Assembly (NCBI GenBank): GCA_017446355.1
Contig: JAFSQZ010000207.1
Coordinates: 1-7,620 of the forward strand
From: Neisseriaceae bacterium
Lineage (GTDB): Bacteria > Pseudomonadota > Gammaproteobacteria > Burkholderiales > Neisseriaceae
Length of the DNA stretch: 7,620 bases
Direction: 5' to 3'
Below, piece after piece: positions 6,330-7,620 of this stretch. Every line of letters begins with the position of its first letter. Positions within the stretch are counted from its first letter, which is position 1. A program made the position numbers and the translations under genes. The notes under the pieces are model-generated. The model worked only from the letters and a program-made list of their open reading frames with translations. It ran no database searches and had not been told where the DNA came from.

Positions 6330-6470
6330 GTCGTCTTTGCGAAGTTTGCGTTAGCAAACTGTGGCAATCTCCTAATTGTTTAGGTTGATTTAATCTTTCA
6401 GGCTGCCTGAAAGGTTGTTTTCCGTAGTTAGGGGATTGCCACGAGTGCTACGTACGCTTGCAATGACAGT
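6330..6470. mobile_element. MITE-like palindromic element with a central DUS
   Basis: GTGGCAATCTCCTAA (6361-6375) pairs with TTAGGGGATTGCCAC (6428-6442), 14 of 15 positions. Outer ends GTCTTTGCGAAG and CTTGCAATGACAG are imperfectly complementary. A palindromic DUS lies in the apex. No coding capacity is seen. The 1-80 segment resembles one half of this element, indicating a dispersed family in this genome. Mobility is inferred from form only. Confidence 0.55.
6395..6413. repeat. Palindromic DUS in the apex of the 6330-6470 element
   Basis: CTTTCAGGCTGCCTGAAAG is a 19-base palindrome with a central T, the longest DUS palindrome in the window. It reads sim-type on the plus strand and king-type on the minus strand. 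Confidence 0.8.
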
Positions 6471-6571
6471 AGTTTTTAGCTACACCGAAACTTCATTTTA
6501 ACTTTATTTTGATTGCACGATTTTAAATAACAGGTTTTGTAAATATTTCAAAATGTTAATAAGATTTTCTC
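6471..6571. other. AT-rich non-coding segment
   Basis: Nothing definite is seen apart from GAAACTTCATTTTAAC (about 6488-6503), which looks like a decayed fragment of the hairpin array unit. Confidence 0.4.
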
Positions 6572-6622
6572 TAAAAAACACCGCCAAAGGCAGATTTTAA
6601 ATATCCAACTTTGGCGGTGTTT
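6572..6622 (-). terminator. Rho-independent terminator of the PCu(A)C gene
   Basis: A perfect 14 bp stem, AAACACCGCCAAAG (6576-6589) with CTTTGGCGGTGTTT (6609-6622), and a 19-base loop begins 10 bases after the stop codon. On the minus strand the distal arm runs into TTTTTT, as expected of an intrinsic terminator. Confidence 0.9.
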
Positions 6623-6632
6623 CGCTCATCAA

Positions 6633-7091
6633 TTAGTGATGATGGTGATGATGTTTCATTGGTTGGTTTTTAAAATCCACCACTTTTACGTTAATTGTTT
6701 GTTTTTCACCACTTTGGAAAGTCAATTCAACAGGGAAAGTTTGACCAGCTACCAAATCTTTTTTCAAACCTAAAAACATAATATGGTAACCACCAGGTTT
6801 TAATTCTTGGGTTTGACCTGCTTTAATGGCGATGCTGTCTACTTTTCGCATTTTCATCAAACCATTTTCCATAATATGGTTATGCAACTCTGTTTTTTCA
6901 GTGATGCTGGCATCTGTATGCGCCTGTATTAAAGCATCATCTTTATTTCCAGTGTTGACCAATTGCATAAATGCGCCGCTTTGAATTTGTCCAACAGTCG
7001 CTCGAGCTTGCGGATTTTTCACTTCAATATTTTGAGCCAAAGCTGCCTGACAAAGCAGTGCTGCTGAAAGCGTAAACAAATATTTTTTCAT
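6633..7091 (-). CDS. Periplasmic PCu(A)C-type copper chaperone
   Basis: This 152-residue precursor has a Sec signal peptide, probably cleaved after ALA at 19. The mature domain carries the exact copper site H70-X10-M81-X21-H103-X-M105 of the PCu(A)C (DUF461) family, which binds Cu(I) and passes it to periplasmic cuproenzymes such as cytochrome oxidase or nitrite reductase. The C-terminus is MKHHHHHH, a natural six-histidine tail likely to bind Cu(II). From memory, the Neisseria homologue AccA, linked to AniA nitrite reductase, also has a histidine-rich tail. Cys14 lies within the signal peptide and lacks a proper lipobox. AAGGAA lies 7 bases before the ATG. It is 36 bp downstream of ubiX and followed by a strong terminator, so it ends that transcription unit. 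Confidence 0.93.
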   Translation of the reverse strand: MKKYLFTLSAALLCQAALAQNIEVKNPQARATVGQIQSGAFMQLVNTGNKDDALIQAHTDASITEKTELHNHIMENGLMKMRKVDSIAIKAGQTQELKPGGYHIMFLGLKKDLVAGQTFPVELTFQSGEKQTINVKVVDFKNQPMKHHHHHH

Positions 7092-7098
7092 TACTTTA

Positions 7099-7104
7099 TT
7101 CCTT
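7099..7104 (-). promoter_or_regulatory. Ribosome binding site of the PCu(A)C gene
   Basis: AAGGAA on the minus strand, 7 bases before the ATG at 7091. It is the only classical Shine-Dalgarno seen at a gene start in the window, in contrast to the ybeY operon genes. Confidence 0.7.
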
Positions 7105-7127
7105 ATCTATAATACAAAATAAACCAA

Positions 7128-7620
7128 TCAACTGCCCCATTTAGGCAATAAATTATGCTGAATGCGCAACTGATCCAAAATACGCGCCACCACAAAATCA
7201 ATCATATCATTAACGGTTTGTGGTTTTTGATAGAAACCTGCGCAAGGCGGAACAATGTTACAACCTAACATACTTAATTGCAATAAATTTTGTAGATGAA
7301 TGCTGGAAAGCGGTGTTTCTCGAGGCACGATAACCAGTGGTCGTTTTTCTTTAATAGAAACATCTGCGGCGCGTTGTAATAAGTTTTCAGAAAGACCATG
7401 CACAATAGCGGCTACTGTACCCATACTGGCAGGACAGATAATCATAGCATCAGCAACAGCTGTTCCCGAAGCAATCGGTGCGAACCAGTCTTGGTTATCA
7501 AAAACACGTAACTGTTGTGATGAAACATTGAAATGTTTGCACAAGGCTTCTTGCGCTTTATCAATAGATTCAGGCAAAGCAAAATCAGCTTCTTTTTGCG
7601 CCACAATTTGTGCTGCATCA
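7128..7620 (-). CDS. ubiX: UbiX flavin prenyltransferase, N-terminus beyond window
   Basis: UbiX attaches dimethylallyl to FMN to make prenylated FMN, the cofactor of the UbiD decarboxylase in ubiquinone synthesis. The visible part matches its C-terminal two-thirds: IASGT, MIICPASMGTVAAI, ENLLQRAADVSIKEKRPL, VPRETPL, HLQNLLQLSMLG, GFYQKPQTVNDMIDFVVARILD. Residues expected at the active site (N of ENLL, K and E of IKEK, R-E of RETP, Y of GFYQ, R of VARIL) are present. The frame stays open to the window edge (DAAQIVAQKEAD), so the internal GTG at 7604 is not the true start. The protein's N-terminal glycine-rich flavin site lies outside. It is upstream of, and probably co-transcribed with, the copper chaperone gene. 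Confidence 0.92.
   Translation of the reverse strand, partial: DAAQIVAQKEADFALPESIDKAQEALCKHFNVSSQQLRVFDNQDWFAPIASGTAVADAMIICPASMGTVAAIVHGLSENLLQRAADVSIKEKRPLVIVPRETPLSSIHLQNLLQLSMLGCNIVPPCAGFYQKPQTVNDMIDFVVARILDQLRIQHNLLPKWGS

Noticed and set aside
6633..6653. Hexahistidine as a cloning tag artefact
   Set aside because: It is followed by a native-looking terminator and chromosomal neighbours, and His-rich tails are plausible in this family.
7111..7127. Separate promoter between ubiX and the PCu(A)C gene
   Set aside because: TATTAT-like boxes are present, but the spacing to a TTGATT is wrong and the start would fall on the ribosome binding site.

Overview
The window looks like chromosomal DNA of a member of the Neisseriaceae, most likely in or near the Kingella/Simonsiella/Alysiella group. 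The main clue is the many copies of the 12-mers AGGCAGCCTGAA and AGGCTGCCTGAA. I recall these as the 'king' and 'sim' dialects of the Neisseriaceae DNA uptake sequence (DUS). The AT-rich composition and the protein families agree. The exact genus cannot be fixed from the sequence alone.

Layout: bases 1-335 are non-coding repeats: the end of a palindromic element finishing in CAATGACAG, a palindromic DUS, and a 52-53 bp tandem array. One plus-strand gene (370-2361) encodes a five-span membrane protein with an extracytoplasmic sulfatase-fold domain of the LTA synthase family. A 455 bp gap (2362-2816) separates it from a convergent minus-strand operon and holds a DUS, a 16 bp tandem duplication and a 131 bp MITE-like inverted-repeat element.

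The operon reads, in transcription order, ybeY (6059-5553), a DUF2868-type membrane protein (5534-4212), hda (4150-3482) and a SerB-like HAD phosphatase (3485-2817). Gaps are short and the last two genes share an ATGA overlap. A TATAAT promoter candidate lies upstream of ybeY. The operon joins 16S rRNA maturation (YbeY) and control of replication initiation (Hda) with two proteins of uncertain role.

Bases 6123-6571 again hold no gene. They carry the same repeat composite as the left end, in opposite orientation. After a strong minus-strand intrinsic terminator comes a periplasmic PCu(A)C copper chaperone gene (7091-6633) with a natural hexahistidine C-terminus. Upstream of it is ubiX (flavin prenyltransferase for ubiquinone synthesis), whose N-terminus lies beyond the window.

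I see no defence, phage or secretion cluster and no convincing new multi-gene system. The most unusual content is the repeat architecture: inverted MITE-DUS-array composites about 6 kb apart, hairpins in the array that covary between units, odd-centred palindromic DUS sites that read as one dialect on each strand, and DUS sites lying where ribosome binding sites would be in the ybeY operon.
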